Assembly (NCBI RefSeq): GCF_027887165.1
Contig: NC_077227.1
Coordinates: 87,049,735-87,113,734, forward strand
Direction: 5' to 3'
Source of the DNA: Monodelphis domestica
Lineage: Eukaryota > Chordata > Mammalia > Didelphimorphia > Didelphidae
DNA: 64,000 bases
Positions within the stretch are counted from its first letter, which is position 1. Each line of letters opens with the position of its first letter. A program made the position numbers and the translations under genes. Below the pieces are notes generated by a model. That model did not search any database and was not told the origin of the DNA. It was given only the letters and a program-made list of their open reading frames with translations. This document shows positions 31,536 to 42,450 of this stretch, piece by piece.

Positions 31536-31964
31536 CAGGCCTCTGTTACAAATAACTGTCTCATTTAGCATTAGACTATCCCAAGAGTTTCTCTGGTTTA
31601 GCAAGAAAAGGAATTGTAGTGGGAACAAAAGGTTAGCTAAGGAGACAGGGTCCTTGTTCTTCAGTCACCTATCATGAATTCCTGCCTTTAATCTGCCTAG
31701 CATTAGGCAGAAAAGAAAGGCCCATTGTCCCTTTGCTTTGGAGCTGTATTTTAGTCAATAGAAAATCTTACTATCTCCCTAGGAAATTAATTCAGTAATA
31801 AATGTTTAGATCATGTAGGATTTGAGAGATGTGATTCATAATGCATATCTCTCTTTCTATTGAGAATAAAATTCTGAGAGCATCGTCCAACTCCTCTCCC
31901 ACAAAAGGGGTAAAGTTTAAATGATTCTATTTGGCAGCCTTGTCTTGAGACAATACTTTGAGCA
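31536..31964. other. Unassigned sequence
   Basis: No repeat or gene recognised. The 65-codon frame at 31480-31677 begins inside the SINE tail and is not coding. Confidence 0.3.
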
Positions 31965-32135
31965 TTATGATGGGACAATGTGGTAAAGTATTAAGAATTT
32001 GGAGTTAGAACCCTCACTTGACTAAATCACTTTATAGCTCCAGGCCTCAGTTTCTTCATCTCTAAAATGTGTGTAGGTATGTGTATGGAGAAGGGGGGAT
32101 AAAGCAACCCTCAAACTCTTTATGATCCTATGATA
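31965..32135 (+). mobile_element. MIR-type SINE
   Basis: 'tgtggtaaagtattaagaat', 'ttggagttagaaccctcac', 'ccaggcctcagtttcttcat', 'ctctaaaatgtgtgtagg', 'ctctttatgatcctatgat'. Confidence 0.75.
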
Positions 32136-32289
32136 TGATGATAATTTTCAACTAAATAAATAATCTTAATAACTGATCCAACAAATTAGGAGAAGGGATT
32201 GGGAATTATGTTCAAAATGATCATGATGTAAATTAGGGAGAAAACTGATCGGTATAAAAAGGGAGAGTGCAGGGAAGGAAGGAGAAATG

Positions 32290-32340
32290 GAGAGAGACAC
32301 ACAGAAACACAGAGACAGAGACAGAGACAGAGACAGAGAA
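32290..32340. repeat. (GACACA / GACAGA)n simple repeat
   Basis: GAGACA-type hexamers in tandem, grading from ACACAGAA units to pure GACAGA units. Confidence 0.9.
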
Positions 32341-32524
32341 ACAAGAGAGGCTACCTGACACTTGGACTCACATTCTGGAATGGGATGTATGTGATCTCCT
32401 ACACTAACTAAATGGGAACGGATTTAAAGACTTACAAATTGAGGGAAAATGCAAAGTTTATGCACCAAAATGCATCTTAAAAACAGGCTTTTTTTTCTTT
32501 ATAAAGAAAGAAGGAAGATGAGAA

Positions 32525-32655
32525 TTCCTTATTAAGTAGGTACTTATGTTCTAGGCAATGTATATTGCTAAGCATTAGGGATAGAAAGCAAGCAAAAGCA
32601 TAGATAGTTCCTACCCTCAAGGAACTTATTCTAATGGAAATATATTGGAATATGT
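32525..32655 (-). mobile_element. L2 LINE 3' end
   Basis: Antisense L2: 'aagtaggtacttatgttcta', 'ttgctaagcattagggatag', 'cctaccctcaaggaacttat'. Confidence 0.7.
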
Positions 32656-32694
32656 TAGAAAGGACTATATTGAAGCCTTATGATGACAAAAAGA

Positions 32695-32900
32695 ACTTAG
32701 AAGCAGTGTGGTTCATGGTGTGTTGACAATTTGGAATTCTAGAACTGGATTCTAGATCCGAATCTTAATCCTAATCTTAAAATTTATTAGCCATGGTATA
32801 CTGTTGGGCCATCTTGGGGACTCAGTTTCCTTGACTATAAAATGAGAAGACTGAAGAAGATTGTTTTCAAAGTCACATTTCTGATCCTATCATTTGGATT
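32695..32900 (+). mobile_element. MIR-type SINE
   Basis: 'gaagcagtgtggttcatggt', 'aattctagaactggattcta', 'gggactcagtttccttgact', 'ataaaatgagaagactgaag', 'aaagtcacatttctgatcc'. Confidence 0.75.
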
Positions 32901-32914
32901 CCAGAGTTTCTTTC

Positions 32915-33612
32915 TCTCCAATTCACTCAGCTCCAATAACAATCTTTTTCAAAGCACAGTTCTGACCATGTCACTGTTCTCCTCAAGAATCTACAGCTAC
33001 AGCCACTAGGATCAAATGCATTTCATCAGAGTGGCATTTAGGGTCATTCACAGTCTGGCTCCAGTCTACCTTTCTAGATTTATTTCTCATTACTCCTCCA
33101 TCACAAACTCTGCTTTACAGCCCCAAAGGCCTACTTCTTGTTCCTTGAACTCAACTTTCTACCTCCTTCTTCCCTGCCTTTGTCTTATCTCCTTAGTGCT
33201 ACATCTACAAATCCTTAGCTACCTTCAAGGCTCATCTCAAGTGTTTCCTCCTATGAGTAGCCTCTCCTGTTTCTCCTTATTCTTAATACTCTGTCCCTGC
33301 TTAAATTTTATTATACATCATGGTATTAGTCTTAGAATAAAGAAGAGTCAGTTTCAAATTCTAGCTCAGTGGTTTATTGGTTTTGTGACCCTGGGCAATT
33401 CCCTCACTGTGCCTGTCTCCTCATCAGCAAAATGACTAGGTCAAATTCAATTTCTTCCCAGCTCTAAATTCTTTAATTCGTGTAAATGTCCTATCCCCTC
33501 CAGTAAAACATAAACTACCAGAGGATAGGAGCTGTATTTATTGCTTGGTATTTATTTCTCTAGTGTCTAGCACAGTCTCTGGCACATGGCAGCAGGAGTA
33601 TGCTGGAGCCAG
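32915..33612 (+). mobile_element. L2 LINE 3' region, interrupted by a SINE
   Basis: 32915-33317: 'gaccatgtcactgttctcct', 'ttcacagtctggctccagtc', 'tacctttctagatttatttc', 'ctaccttcaaggctcatctc'. 33479-33612: 'cataaactaccagaggatag', 'agtgtctagcacagtctctg'. This is L2 in correct order, about 540 bp without the nested SINE. The 139-codon plus frame at 33016-33435, the longest open frame in the window, lies across the L2 and the SINE and is not a host gene. Confidence 0.85.
33318..33478 (+). mobile_element. MIR-type SINE nested in L2
   Basis: 'tagaataaagaagagtcagt', 'tttgtgaccctgggcaattc', 'ctgtctcctcatcagcaaaa', 'tcttcccagctctaaattct'. It sits between two parts of one L2 copy, so it inserted after that L2. 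Confidence 0.75.
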
Positions 33613-34282
33613 CTCAAACAGACTCAGGAAAGCCAATAGTTAAATTTTCAATGTGAGAGTTGATACCTCAAAAAATCAGCAAATGTTCTAAGTCAGGGCT
33701 TGATTTATTGTTTAGTTAATTGTCTAGATTTAAGAAAGAAATGGAGAAAATATTAATGGAGATGAAATTTAGTATCCTGCATACATGGGATGAGGTGGAG
33801 GGTGTTGAGAGCTGATTATTAAACATTTGTCAAAATGATCTTGCATGGTAGTCGTGTTAGATGCTTGGCAAATTGAACGTAGACCACTAGCTGAAGGAGA
33901 AAATGGAAGAATAAGTTCTTCAAAGAGAGCAAGTTACATACTTAGATCTTGGAAATTATTAAATGACTTAAAATTGGTTCTAGTAAAGTTATATGATATA
34001 TCCTGGATTTCAGGGACTTTAAGAATTCAGTTGCACAAAGAATCATCTCCACAACCTCTGGCAAGAAGGACATTATTAATTTTATTATCAGCAGCTCCCA
34101 GAATTGGTTGGTAAATTCTGTCACACACAAGTAAGAAATCCAAAAATAAACAGCTAGTTGCTAATTGGGGGAATTTCACAGATAGAAGAAGGTTGACCTT
34201 TTCCAGGTTTTTAATTGGGCTGATGGTTCTTGTAATAATATAAACTGGATGACAGTTCCCTTTATAGATATATGAGCACTAC
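33613..34282. other. Unassigned block with an 89-codon frame
   Basis: No named repeat. 33600-33840 ('ggagccagctcaaacagac', 'gcttgatttattgtttag') has the feel of an old LTR or DNA element. An 89-codon plus frame at 33845-34114 and a 62-codon minus frame overlap; neither resembles a known protein, and no Kozak-like start, splice site or poly-A signal supports them. Confidence 0.3.
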
Positions 34283-34625
34283 TTTTCAGAGTCAGGGTGC
34301 ATGGATAGACTCAAGTTCTAACTCTAGTTTGTTCTTTGTCCTTGAGAAAGTCACTAGATTTCCTCAGTTTCCTTTAAATGATGCCTAAGGTTTCTTTCAG
34401 CTCTAACAGCCAGAGTTGGGATTGACCTTGGGCAAATCACTTCACATCTCTCAGCCTCAGTTTCTTCATCTGTAAAATAATAAAATAACAATTATTATTA
34501 ATATTATTGTTGTTATTATAAAAATAGTATCCCTACATCACAGGAATGTTGTAATGAAATAAGATAACATATATTAAGCATTTTGCAATCTCTAAAATGC
34601 TATACAAATGTTAGCTAATTAACTA
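34283..34625 (+). mobile_element. Two head-to-tail MIR/MAR1-type SINEs
   Basis: 34283-34408: 'gtcagggtgcatggatagac', 'tgtccttgagaaagtcacta', 'aggtttctttcagctctaac'. 34412-34625: 'gaccttgggcaaatcacttc', 'cagcctcagtttcttcatct', an (ATT)n stretch inside at 34490-34520, 'ttgcaatctctaaaatgct', 'atacaaatgttagctaat'. The second is the MAR1-like class with the longer tail. Confidence 0.75.
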
Positions 34626-34754
34626 ACTGAGTAGTAGCAGTTATAGCAATGACCAAGGTCTTCTCCTAAATCCCAGACCCAGAATCCTGAAGCCTATTCA
34701 TCTTGACTTTTGTCTTGATTCTGGATTTTGATACACTAGAAGAAATAATAAGGC

Positions 34755-34860
34755 AGATGACGTTGTGCATCGCTCCCTCACTTAAATCCAATTCATGAGC
34801 AAGTCAAGATATCATCCTATGATGTTATTGATTGAAAATTAAGGCCCCAAAATGAATTTT
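34755..34860 (-). repeat. Fragment of a marsupial interspersed repeat
   Basis: 'gatgacgttgtgcatcgctc' and 'cctcacttaaatccaattca' match, antisense, a repeat I remember as abundant in marsupials ('tgaattggatttaagtgagg'). Family name not certain. Confidence 0.4.
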
Positions 34861-35034
34861 TTATTCTTATTATTCCATCATCTCTTTGTTTTGAGGTGGG
34901 ATAGTTCTTCATCAGTCTTTGGTAATCATGAAAATCATTCAGTTGACTAGAGTCAAGTTTTTTAAAATTATTTTTATAATAGTGATATCATATATACATA
35001 AATATATATGTAGTAGTGAAGAAAAAAAATTAAG

Positions 35035-35255
35035 GACCAGAGGCAGGTAGGTATCTCAGTTCGTTGAGAGCCTAGCCTGAAGATGAGAGCTCCTGGGTTC
35101 AAATCTGGCCTGGCCTCAGACATTTCCTAGCTGGGTGACCCTGTGCAAGTCATTTAACTTCTATTATGTAATCCTTACCACTCCTGCCTTAGAACCTTTA
35201 GATAATATTGATTTTATGGTGGAAGATAAAGGCTTAAAATTAAAAAAAATTTAAA
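35035..35255 (+). mobile_element. Marsupial SINE1/WSINE-type SINE, full length
   Basis: 'gaggcaggtaggtatctcag', 'agcctagcctgaagatgaga', 'gggttcaaatctggcctggc', 'gggtgaccctgtgcaagtca', 'cttaccactcctgccttaga', and an A-rich end near 35240. Confidence 0.85.
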
Positions 35256-35262
35256 GACCAAC

Positions 35263-35390
35263 AACAGTAGCAGTAGTAGCAGTAGTAGTAGGAGATGAAA
35301 AAATAATGATAGATTATGATAGATGATAACAATAATAGTCATTGTAGTGGTAGAGATCATGGTGGTTGTGGTGGTAGTAGATTCTAAATG
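35263..35390. repeat. (AGT)n / (GTG)n-like trinucleotide tract
   Basis: AGTAGC/AGTAGT units at 35266-35292, then impure GATAAT and GTGGT units to 35390. It follows the SINE tail and probably expanded from it. Confidence 0.8.
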
Positions 35391-35444
35391 TAATATATTG
35401 TATCTAGTTAGAAATAATAATCACTCATGCTCCACATAACTCCA

Positions 35445-35560
35445 TTAATTCAACCAACATTTGTTAAGTGTCTATTGGTCAAGATGTAAGATTAATAAGA
35501 TACAGTACCTAACCTCCATGTACTTTGTAGTCCGTATGGAACACTTGAGTGGTGGGGCTG
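35445..35560 (-). mobile_element. L2 LINE 3' end
   Basis: 'ttcaaccaacatttgttaag', 'tgtctattggtcaagatgta', 'cctaacctccatgtactttg' in antisense L2 order. Confidence 0.6.
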
Positions 35561-35619
35561 GGGGATATGAAAGAAAAGTAAATATATGTAATACAAACTA
35601 ATACTTGGTAAGGGGGATG

Positions 35620-35621
<2 letters not shown>

Positions 35622-35706
<85 letters not shown>

Positions 35707-35707
35707 C

Positions 35708-35738
<31 letters not shown>

Positions 35739-35742
35739 CTGA
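35622..35742. repeat. (GA)n microsatellite, about 120 bp
   Basis: Pure GA from 35622 to about 35695, then GACAGA-type variants to 35742. The minus-strand 83- and 109-codon frames through it (Ser-Leu repeats) are artefacts. Confidence 0.97.
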
Positions 35743-35879
35743 GAGTGATGAAACATCCAAAGAAAGACTATTCTAACACATAGGATCTGGTAATTTTCAT
35801 GGAGCAGAGAATACCACCCTCTCTCCTCTCTGCCACACACATAATCACAGAGATACACATATACTACTTGACGTAAATC

Positions 35880-36150
35880 TTCACAGTATTCTTGTGAAAA
35901 AGGCAAGAGTAAGTGTCCCCTTCCCAATTTAACTGTAGAACAGAGAATAAGATGATTTTCCCAAGGTCACCCAGTAAATCATAAAACTAGAAAAGAATTT
36001 ATGATCTTAGAACTTTGAGCTCATTGCACTGATCAGATAAGATTTTGCTTAAGGGTAGTATGGAAGTAATATAATAGCAATAAGGTCTTATTTTTATCTG
36101 GTACTTTATGCTTTTCAAAACACTTTTAATATCTATTCTATCATTTGACT
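35880..36150 (-). mobile_element. Antisense MIR/MAR1 SINE fragments
   Basis: 35880-36035: 'tcttcacagtattcttgtga', 'gattttcccaaggtcaccca', 'gtaaatcataaaactagaaa'. 36070-36150: 'gcaataaggtcttattttta', 'gcttttcaaaacacttttaa', the tail side of another copy. Confidence 0.6.
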
Positions 36151-36154
36151 ATTT

Positions 36155-36265
36155 CACCTTAGTAAAATATAAGCCCTGTGAGGTCAGAGACAGTTCCTTT
36201 ATTCACCTTTGTAGGCTCTTGGCAGTATTTTACAAATAGTAACTGCTTAATAAAAGCTTGAATTG
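36155..36265 (+). mobile_element. L2 LINE 3' end
   Basis: 'tataagccctgtgaggtcag', 'acagttcctttattcacctt', 'gtaactgcttaataaaagct', 'tgaattgaatt'. Confidence 0.75.
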
Positions 36266-38016
36266 AATTAAACTGGATTTGGTCTTTGGGATAATTATGT
36301 GGAATAGATAGGTCAAATACACTTATCTCTACTTTCCAGCTCTAAAATATAAGATATTAAACAACTGGGTCTGGTAGATGATGTCTTCTGCACATCCAAT
36401 TCCCTTCCAAATGCCATGGAGAGCAATGAAACTCTGGACATAATTCTTATCTTGTGTTTAGCATTGTAGCATATTCTTTCAGAAAAAAAAATGGCACTCC
36501 TCATGGGACTGGAACATGAGGGAGAAGTAAATGGAGAACTTAAAATCACAAGCCTTCCTCCTCCAAGAAAAAAAATGAACCAGAATCTGAAAGATAAAGC
36601 TCTATTCAATTGTGTTTTGCAGAATCAACATAAATGAAGGATCACTAAAGGCAATCCAGAAATTCAACAGCTGCTTAACTGCTGACTATATTACTACATT
36701 CAGGATGTTCCACTACCAAAGAAGAAGGCAATCTTGCTTTACAGTCCCACCCAGAGTGCTGACTTCCACTTGAGTTGTATCCAATCATGGTTTTTATTGT
36801 AAAGGAAACCCATGAAATTCCATCCAAGAAGAGCTGCTCTGAGGATGGATGGTTATTCTCCTTGGCATCACATTACTGATTAAAGTAAGCTGGATTCTCC
36901 TGCCTACCTCTCTTACAAAGCTCAGTCATTTAAGGTAGTTGAATTCTCTGTTAAAACTTTGCAAGTTGATTAATAGTCAAATTATAAAGAATCTTCATCT
37001 GCACCAACTTAATGCAATGTTGCATATTTTATTCTGTTTTTCTATGTCTCTTAACCCCCAAAAGAAAGAGAAAACTTCCATCTCAACTCTATTTCTGGGA
37101 GATACAATCCTAAATTGATCCAGTGATATCCTTGTTTCTCTTGGCACACCATTCTAGCTATTCTGAGTCCTAGTCCTATGAAGATAAACTGATGATAAGT
37201 CTTAAGCTGTCATAGAGAAGGAAATCCATATACCTAGTTACCATTTAATCATTGTGACAAGATTTATTCTGACATATTGCCTTTCCAATTAGGAAAAAAA
37301 ATAGGAAAATGTACTAAGGACCAATGAATGAATATATTTTTCCTGACAAACTTTCACTTCAATCCTTCCTAGTCTATGAATGGAGACAATGACTAATAAT
37401 CTCTTCTGTCCTTTTTGTGGGGGAAAGGGGTATGGATGCTTTCAGCTCCTGAAGAGGAACTGTTTTCATCCTTGATTGATTATGGGGAAATGAGGCATTT
37501 AAAGAATTTCAAATTCAACTCTGTTTTTTTTCCAGTTGCTAATTTAACCCTGGAAATGAACTAAGGCTGGAGGATTCTTGTCCTAATCTTAGATAGCCAT
37601 AGTCTTCCCTTCTTCATTGAGTTTCCTTTCCTAAATGAGACTTCGGTAGAAATGATCATAAATATCTTAACTTCTAGGAATCCATGGACATTTGTGTAAG
37701 AAGAAGATCAATAAGTTCTTATTTTTTATTTTTTAGTTGAGGCATTTTGTCATATTTTTCTTAAATGCTTTAAGCATCCATTTTTTTTGTCTTTACTAAA
37801 GCAACTTGCTACCTGTTAGCAACTTGATAGAAGGTCCATGAGAGTTTCACCTAAAAGATTTCTCAGTCTATGGACAAGTCAATGGGTTTGAAGTCAAGGG
37901 ATGATAAAGTTCAAGTCATGAATTGTAAACCTCAAAATTTCTTAGACTTATAAATGTTGGAAATTTCACCATTGGGAAATTTCATACTTGAAAAATTTCC
38001 TATTGATAGTGGGTCT
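36266..38016. other. Largely unique sequence
   Basis: 36285-36358 is a short sense SINE tail. From about 36600 to 37850 I recognise no repeat; 36640-36960 has balanced composition and might include conserved noncoding DNA. 37865-37915 resembles a SINE head. A 98-codon minus frame at 36313-36609 has no known product. Confidence 0.4.
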
Positions 38017-38819
38017 TGGCTATTGGAATGTGAACCCCATTGGCATGAGAGTTTCCTCCTCCTCCCTTCTTAAGAGTACTTTAGGACAGAAACCTTTTGC
38101 TGAACAATGGAAAGGACTTTGACCTATGCTTAAGCATAGAACAGGAATTTCTTTGAGTCATGATTGATTTTAGAATTGATACAATGGAGATACTTGGAAT
38201 CAATCTCCACCCTACTCAGTCCTAACAGGATTGAGGAAGGGCTGCAGCATAGATCAAAATTTAATTATTCCAATCTCTACCCTACTCAGGTTAACAGGAT
38301 TTAGGAAGGGCTGTAGCAAAGGATCAAAGATTTAATTATTTGAAAATATGACCTTCAACAGACATGTGCAAAGCCAGAGACCTCTGGGCAGTCCTGGGTT
38401 AAGCTAGAGCCTCCATTGGCACAGGGAAATTGATGGACAGTGATTGGTAGATGTAGGAACTGAGGGGAGGTGGTGGAGGAGTTGGTCTGAGTGGTTGGAG
38501 TGTGCTCAGAGAGCTTGCTCTGAAGGAAGCTGAAGGTGGGGGCCTCTGAGACTGTTTCTCCATTTTGGTCACGTGAGTAATAGGGACTGATCTCTTTTCT
38601 TTGCCCCAGCTATCTAAGGGCTTGGGCCTTTTGGCCCAGCCTAAACAGAAGGGGTATTTAAGCCCTATTCCCTTCTCTCCATTTTCTCTCTCTCTATCTC
38701 TAATTCCTTTCTTCCTCCTGTTTGTAATTAAACTCCAAAAAAGGTTGACTGCTGACTTGTGTTTTCATTTAGGAATTACATAGCTGAATTCCTTGGTGAC
38801 CTTAAATTAATATATATCA
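38017..38819 (+). mobile_element. Solo LTR of an endogenous retrovirus, 803 bp
   Basis: Begins TGGCTATTGG and ends TATATATCA, flanked by GTCT at 38013-38016 and again at 38820-38823: a perfect 4-bp target duplication, as ERV1/gamma-like integrations make. Inside are a U3 with a 70-bp tandem repeat, a TATA-like 'gggtatttaagccc' at about 38652, a pyrimidine-rich leader, and a poly-A signal ATTAAA near 38729 followed by GT-rich and U5-like sequence. No internal viral genes remain; a fossil left by recombination between two LTRs. Confidence 0.8.
38201..38340. repeat. 70-bp direct tandem repeat in LTR U3
   Basis: Unit 1 at 38201-38270 and unit 2 at 38271-38340. Both read CAATCT(C)CACCCTACTCAG / CAATCTCTACCCTACTCAG, then 'aacaggat', 'aggaagggctg', 'agatcaaa' and 'tttaattatt'. 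Duplicated U3 segments in retroviral LTRs are often enhancers; that role here is inferred. Confidence 0.85.
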
Positions 38820-38844
38820 GTCTTTTAAAGTGATTTCCTTGTCA

Positions 38845-39182
38845 CAGATTCTGATACAGCCTCTGAGGCTAAATTTCTTCACCTACAAATTGGGGTAGGA
38901 GGATTTGTTGTGTCTATTCCCACAGGGCTTTTGTGAAATTCAGAGAAGATAATGTTGTTAAAACACCTTGTGAACTCTAAAGTTCTCCACCCCAGGATCT
39001 CAGAGTTCATGCCTGAATGTACCTTAAAAGGCATCTAATTCAAGACTTTTGCCATACAGTTGAAGAAACTGAGACTGATGGAAGTTAGGTAACTTGTCCA
39101 CAAATAATAGAGACAAGATTTGAATTCAGGTCCTCTGACTTCAAATACAGTATGCCTTTCACTGGGCCATGCTGCTTCTCTC
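38845..39182. mobile_element. Two opposed MIR-type SINE pieces
   Basis: 38845-38990 is sense: 'cctctgaggctaaatttctt', 'cacctacaaattggggtagg', 'gtgaactctaaagttctcc'. 39000-39182 is antisense: 'ccttaaaaggcatctaattc', 'cagttgaagaaactgagact', 'gatttgaattcaggtcctct', 'cactgggccatgctgcttc'. Confidence 0.65.
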
Positions 39183-39439
39183 ATTGTGTTATGCTCTCAG
39201 TCAACATTGTGCTATTTTTCTTTCATGTTTAATTACCTGAAGTCTGTTGTACAGGTGGGTAAAATGACTAATATTTGAAGAGAGTAAAATATTGGCATAT
39301 AAGATAATATTCTGTGGAGCAACTAAAAGCATCTTTGGTACAATAGGTGTAGGAATTTCATCTCTCTTCCATATGGTTAAATAAGATGTTTTGGTGCTAA
39401 TTTCTCTTTAACTGGGAAGATATAGGATAATAGATGATA

Positions 39440-39620
39440 GATTTAGAATCAGAAGGGATCCTAGATGCCACTGAGTCCAACTCCCTCATTTTATAGATGT
39501 TGAAACTTAGGCACAGAGAAGCTAAATGATTACTAATTAATGCCCAAGGTAAGATTTGATACTAGGTCTTTCTGATGCCATGTCCTCTACCCTATCAGTT
39601 ATATCACATATCTTCTAACT
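39440..39620 (-). mobile_element. MIR-type SINE
   Basis: 'cagaagggatcctagatgcc', 'ccaactccctcattttatag', 'aaacttaggcacagagaagc', 'gatactaggtctttctgatg', head side 'ctaccctatcagttatatc'. Confidence 0.75.
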
Positions 39621-41089
39621 GGAAAATACATCATTTTGTTTAAGAGAAATGATCATGGATTTAAAGGTAGATAATGGGTTTAATTTGACTTCCGAAAAGT
39701 TGACACATTTTTTTATCAATTGTTATTCACATTATTGTGTTGGTGGCATATTTTAAATAGAGAACATTCTTTCTTTCATGTGAACATCAAATACTCTAAA
39801 ATTCTCATGGTACTCAGGTCATTCTAAACACTTATCATACATAAACAACCTAAGAGTTCATATTTGAGTCAAATGCTTTGTAATAATATTTAAAAACTAT
39901 AATATAAATAACAGACTTTTTGGAAAGATCATTAAATAATCACCAAATTGATAAGTTATACTTTAGAACACTGGGACTTTTTGATATAGCTTTTGTGCTC
40001 TTCAATCAGTATTTTCTTGTATAATCTTCAGAGATTTTTGTGTCAGTGATATAAGATGTAAATGCTTTATTGAAAGTACATGAACAAATAATTGGCCAAT
40101 CTGGGGAAATATTACTGGTTTTCTCATCATTTGTCACTAGACATGTGTTGATACCTTCTGTTAAGAAATATGAGATCAAACTATGTTTTAGAGGAAACAA
40201 GTGAAGTGCTTTGCTAGTAATTTATGGGTCCCTCTGATAAGCTTGAGACAATAACTGGATTTTTCCCTGTCCTGCTATGTTCTTGTCCTGTAGAGAAATT
40301 ATAGGAAAAGTTAAGTGGTTCAGTGAACAGAGTACTAACCCCAGAAGCAGGAAGGCCTAAATTCCATTATCTATCAAAATGGTTACAGAACATTCCAGCT
40401 AATTTTGTAAATGACTATCTTAGTTGATTTGCTAATGGGATCCAAGATGCAAAATAGGGCTTTTGAAATTTGAGTTTATGTATGCCTGCCTTTTCAAAAT
40501 CATTTGAGATGCTGCTATTGATTTGTCATATGTTTCATTTTTAATTTTATTTTTTAATTAATTTGATTAAATTTTTTAAATTTTTAAATTTTTTGTTTTA
40601 TTTTTAATTTTAAATTTAAATAGAATTTCTAGAGTTTTAATTGAGATTTTCAGTGACCTCATATTCTTCAACTTTTCCTTTGTATATTTTAATAACTTCT
40701 CAATTATATCTTTCATTTAATCTAGGCCCACAAATGAAATGATTTTTTTCAAATCCCCTCCACTGTTAACCAATATCTTCCTTAGAGGTGATGGATCTAC
40801 CCCTTTCCCTTCCACCCCACCCCTAACACTGCTAGATGGGCAATGGATTTAGTTTGAGTTTTTATCTCATTACTTTTGTTACTAACCAAAGTCTCCAAAC
40901 TTAGGTGAGCCAGTCCAACAATATATAGTCTAGAATCAGGTCCATACATTAAGTCCTTCTAATCTGATAGGACCTGAAAGAGTATGCATTTTGTGTTGAT
41001 TTGGAGTACTGCATATTAATTTTAATTTTTTACAATTTACAATTTATATGACAGACTTTGTATTCATCTCTATCCCATGATGACAAACT
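39621..41089. other. Unassigned AT-rich sequence with a SINE head
   Basis: 40312-40372 is a short tRNA-like SINE head ('ttaagtggttcagtgaacag'). 40530-40640 is an extreme A/T low-complexity tract of TTTTAA and AAATTT words. The remainder is not assigned. The 64-codon minus frame at 40006-40200 has no known product. Confidence 0.35.
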
Positions 41090-41290
41090 GGGATAGTTAG
41101 GTGTTGAGTCCTAAATCAGGAAGATTCATCTTCCTTAGTTGCTTCAAACATTTATTTGTTCTCTGTGATTGTAAGCAAGTAAAATGGAGAAGGAAATGGC
41201 AAACCACTCCAGTATCTTTGCCAAGAAAACCTCAAATGGGGTCATGAAGAGTTGGTCATGACTGAAATGCCAGAACAACAACAAAACCAT
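41090..41290 (+). mobile_element. SINE with RTE-type tail
   Basis: Degraded head ('gatagttaggtgttgagtcc'), well-kept tail: 'tggagaaggaaatggcaaac', 'cactccagtatctttgccaa', 'ctcaaatggggtcatgaaga', 'ccagaacaacaacaaaa'. Confidence 0.85.
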
Positions 41291-41719
41291 TTTATACGCT
41301 ATCTCTATAGGACTGAATTGAGGTTAAGAGAGCAATTGGCTAGCTTTCCAGTATAATTATTTTTGTTAATTAAGTGCTAAGTTCACTTGCTTCTGTGTCA
41401 TTGGAGGGATAAAAAGTGCTGGCAAATATTGAGTTTGACTAATTTGTAAATTGATCATCATTTTAATTTTGCAATGTATAAATTTTGGTTTCTTGGGACA
41501 CAGTCTAAATTGTTCTGCCCTGGTTGCTTTTCTGATCAGGCAATCTCAAAAATTCTTTCCAACTATAGCTTTTAAATATTCTAGAAATCATAGTACCAGC
41601 TGTGGGAAAATCCAATTCCTTTTTGGAGATGCCCATTGTCCACTCAGAATGCTAGATGAAATAATGACTTGGATTTTGTATTGTCATCTAATAGATTTAC
41701 TCTAGTGATTTAATCGAGC

Positions 41720-41830
41720 AATGATCTCATCAGGATCAAATGAGATAAAATTTATAAAAAGTATTTAGCAGTTTCTTTTAGTGCCTGGCACATAGCAGGT
41801 GCTATATAAATGCATATTCCCTTCCCTCCC
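41720..41830 (+). mobile_element. MIR/MAR1-type SINE tail
   Basis: 'aggatcaaatgagataaaat', 'agtgcctggcacatagcagg', 'tgctatataaatgcatatt': the 3' half only. Confidence 0.7.
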
Positions 41831-42450
41831 CTTATCAATATCACTCATCATGGATAACTCTAAATGTTCATAAATTCCCCTGTGCAGGTGGAAAATTTGC
41901 CACATCTGAGCTACATTCTCAGCATCCTTTTAAGACACATCCTCATTTTATGTAAGGAGAATTGGGAGATATATTTGGCTAATACCCATGCTGTAGGGCA
42001 CTTTTTTGGGAGCTTGTGCTTTTGTTAAAGTGCTGCAGGTGTCAGTCCCTGGCTCTCTTTGCTCTGCTTACTTGACTGAAAGAACCCTTTTTCTTTTCCT
42101 TCTCTTTTGATTATTATGAAAATCCTTTGTATTAATAAATACTAGGAGTATTTATTCATTTTACTACTACACCCCACAGAGGATATAGTTAACAAGACAG
42201 GAGGGACTTTCCCCTGGATCATTTAGAATTTTGTATATACCCATAAAGCACCAGAACTGTCCATTTCTTTTCTTTTTCTTTCATGTATAACCTGTCAACC
42301 TCTTTTTTGGTCTGTACCTCTGGTATTTTTCCACCCTCCTCTCCCTTGCTTGACCTTCCTTCCCAGGCTTTACCAATTTGCCTAGTTCTTTTGTTCCCCT
42401 TATGTTAAATGAAATGTTCATTCTTGATCTTCCATTGTTGATTATTACTA
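41831..42450. other. Unassigned sequence
   Basis: No repeat or gene recognised. Confidence 0.3.

Noticed and set aside
32290-32340. CRISPR-like repeat array
   Set aside because: Short tandem simple repeats with no unique spacers, and a mammalian sequence context. No CRISPR array anywhere in the window.
33016-33435. 139-codon plus-strand frame, the longest in the window
   Set aside because: It lies across an L2 3' region and a nested MIR-type SINE; no start context, splice sites or recognisable domain.
33845-34114. 89-codon plus-strand frame as a possible small gene
   Set aside because: An opposing 62-codon frame overlaps it, no known family was recognised, and there is no promoter, splice or poly-A support.
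35509-35927. 83- and 109-codon minus-strand frames rich in Ser and Leu
   Set aside because: Translation of a (GA)n microsatellite.
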